The notes under the pieces are model-generated. The model was not told where the DNA came from. It saw nothing but the letters and a program-made list of their open reading frames with translations, and did not search any database. Position numbers and translations under genes: made by a program. Positions 62,696 to 64,000 of a stretch of 64,000 nt of DNA are shown here, in pieces. This DNA comes from Chitinimonas_A lacunae (GTDB lineage Bacteria; Pseudomonadota; Gammaproteobacteria; Burkholderiales; Chitinimonadaceae), in the NCBI RefSeq assembly GCF_042650885.1, contig NZ_JBHSBU010000001.1, forward strand, positions 3,968,001-4,032,000. Direction: 5' to 3'. The stretch's first letter is position 1. Each line of letters starts with the position of its first letter.

Positions 62696-63884
62696 GTATT
62701 GAAAATGGATCGTATTGTGTCTGAGTGTTTCGAGGGGTCGAATCGAGCGGCAGACTCAGGGCCGACACCTCGAAACTGGCCTTCATTTCGGTCCGGCTGC
62801 GACCGTCGCCGACCACCAGCACCAGAAAGCCGCCCAGCAGCACGGCCAGCACCAGCAGGGCGATTTTCCAGATCGACCAGGGCCGTTCGCCCTGGACTTC
62901 GCCGGTCTGGCCATTGACCAGAAAACGATAGGTCTTGCCGCCATAGCGATAGGACGACAGCCACAGCGGCAGCAGGATGTGCTTGAAACGGATGGCGTGG
63001 TAATGCGGCTGCATCTCGTGGATACGCTGCTGGTCGCCTCCAATGTCGCGGGCAATGGCGCTGCGGATGGCGGCTTCCATGATGTCGCGTGCCTGGCCGA
63101 AACCGGCTTCGAGGCCCAGTTGATAGGCTTCGACGGTAAAGCCGCTGACGAAGTCGTCGCGATAGGCGGTGAGTTTTTCCAATTGCCACGGTTGCAGCGC
63201 GTCGGCCTGTTCGCGTGGCAGCGAGCTGCTGGCCGGGATCAGCAGATCGTCAAACGTGAGCGAGACCACGCCGGCGGCCGGGCTCCAGCGGATCTTCTGG
63301 ACCTGCCGGGTCTTGCTGACGCCGTTTTCCATATATTGCTCGGTCACGGTGTAGTAGTCGCCGCGCTCGCCGCGATAGGGGGTGTTGCTGGCGGCATCAT
63401 AGGTCCAGTAGGGCAGATAGCAGCCCTTGAGGCCGTTTTCGGTGCGATAGCTGGTCTTGAGGGCGCTGGGGGCGAACCATAGGCCATCGATCCAGCGCTT
63501 GAAGCGTTCGCGGGCATCGGCCTGCTTGATCTCGAACGGGGCAATCGCTCGCGGGCGGATTTGCCGGCTGGCGTAGGCATTGCTGGCGATCAGTGGCGCG
63601 GCGCAGAACGGGCAGCGATCGGCGGTGACATTGGCGGGCAGTTGCGAAGCGGCGCCGCAACCGGTGCATTTGACTGCCTGCCGCTCCAGCTGCGGTTCGG
63701 CGCCGGCCTGCTGGGCCAGATAGCTGGCGTAGTCGAGTTCTTCGACGGCGGCGGCGACTTCGCTCTGATCGGCCGAGGCGATCTCGTTTTCGGCGCCGCA
63801 ATAGGGACATTTCAAGGCATGCTGCCCCGGCGCGAATTCGAGCTTGGCGCCGCAGGCTTTGCAGGGATAGGTTTTGGTGGCCAT
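62667..63884 (-). CDS. Zinc-ribbon membrane protein (TFIIB-type ribbon family)
   Basis: 405 residues. Two zinc-ribbon units occur: YPCKACGAKLEF...LKCPYCGAEN (about 6-33) and VKCTGCGAAS...DRCPFCAAPL (about 72-97). A central region (about 110-330) has repeated aromatic strands such as GCYLPYWTYDA and HILLPLWLSSYRYGGKTYRFLVNG. One membrane helix lies near 345-365 (IWKIALLVLAVLLGGFLVLVV). The ORF is also open upstream to 63968, but ATG 63884 begins at the first ribbon. The C-terminus (about 24 residues) is inside the terminator. Function unknown. Confidence 0.82.
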   Translation of the reverse strand: MATKTYPCKACGAKLEFAPGQHALKCPYCGAENEIASADQSEVAAAVEELDYASYLAQQAGAEPQLERQAVKCTGCGAASQLPANVTADRCPFCAAPLIASNAYASRQIRPRAIAPFEIKQADARERFKRWIDGLWFAPSALKTSYRTENGLKGCYLPYWTYDAASNTPYRGERGDYYTVTEQYMENGVSKTRQVQKIRWSPAAGVVSLTFDDLLIPASSSLPREQADALQPWQLEKLTAYRDDFVSGFTVEAYQLGLEAGFGQARDIMEAAIRSAIARDIGGDQQRIHEMQPHYHAIRFKHILLPLWLSSYRYGGKTYRFLVNGQTGEVQGERPWSIWKIALLVLAVLLGGFLVLVVGDGRSRTEMKASFEVSALSLPLDSTPRNTQTQYDPFSIQQAISLAET

Positions 63885-64000
63885 GGTCCGGTTCTGATCG
63901 TTGTGCTGTACGAAGCTAGCACGCCAAAGCCGGCTGTCCCAAGCTGTGCAGTGGTAGAGGGGCGGCAATGGATCAAACCGGCTCAGGGGCCGGATGGTCG
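63885..64000. other. Right-edge DNA, no gene assigned
   Basis: The last 116 bases are the upstream region of the zinc-ribbon gene and perhaps the start of whatever lies beyond the window. Nothing definite was seen. Confidence 0.4.

Overview
The window is 64 kb of GC-rich chromosome from a Gram-negative proteobacterium, most likely a betaproteobacterium and possibly of the Neisseriales type. I base this on the exbB-exbD-lpxK-Trm112-kdsB-adk gene order, the pepP-ubiH-ubiI block, a MutL with an endonuclease motif, a pyrophosphate-type phosphofructokinase and outer-membrane (Kdo, lipid A, TonB) functions. No 16S gene is present, so the rank is inference. Genes are dense and many starts overlap the previous stop by 1-8 bases. 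No rRNA, tRNA, CRISPR array, insertion sequence or prophage was recognised.

Layout. 1-9972: an edge-truncated membrane sensor, an orphan periplasmic solute-binding protein, FabH2-like ketoacyl synthase, coaD, an RlmK-like methyltransferase, pepP-ubiH-ubiI (ubiquinone hydroxylases), dsbC and a TonB-like protein. 10018-24629: a DUF885 lipoprotein, ppa, a YoaK-type membrane protein, a small metal-binding HMA protein, a large Pat-type acyl-CoA synthetase/acetyltransferase, a secreted RCC1-repeat protein, a CheY-like protein, mutL-(membrane protein)-miaA and an exported S9 peptidase. 24992-34317, minus strand: a hybrid histidine kinase, then a ten-gene run exbB, exbD, lpxK, Trm112, kdsB, adk, fosA, HAD phosphatase, exported SRPBCC protein, PPi-phosphofructokinase. 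34695-46576: xseA, a second orphan binding protein, recG, an L,D-transpeptidase, trmO, a DUF2520 protein, a thioredoxin-fold envelope protein, a GYF/ClpP-like membrane protein, a GlxA-type regulator, a CheY-like protein and mtfA.

46715-54857: a DUF3617 protein; a bufferin-type copper-RiPP operon (BufA2 precursor, MNIO enzyme BufB, partner BufC) with a terminator-like hairpin between precursor and enzymes; a third orphan binding protein; a GNAT; htpG with an excellent heat-shock (sigma-32) promoter; a degenerate J-domain membrane protein; and another GNAT.

54858-64000: a hydroxyproline catabolic operon (epimerase, three-subunit D-hydroxyproline dehydrogenase, deaminase) with a divergent PAS-AraC regulator, then an EamA transporter, a dienelactone-hydrolase-like protein with a twin-arginine leader and a zinc-ribbon membrane protein.

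The most interesting items are the bufferin operon with its internal hairpin, the GYF-ClpP membrane fusion, the sigma-32 promoter of htpG, a palindromic dispersed repeat (two copies), a DnaA-box cluster between exbB and xseA, fosA buried in a housekeeping operon, and a recurrent AT-rich motif in otherwise GC-rich intergenic DNA.
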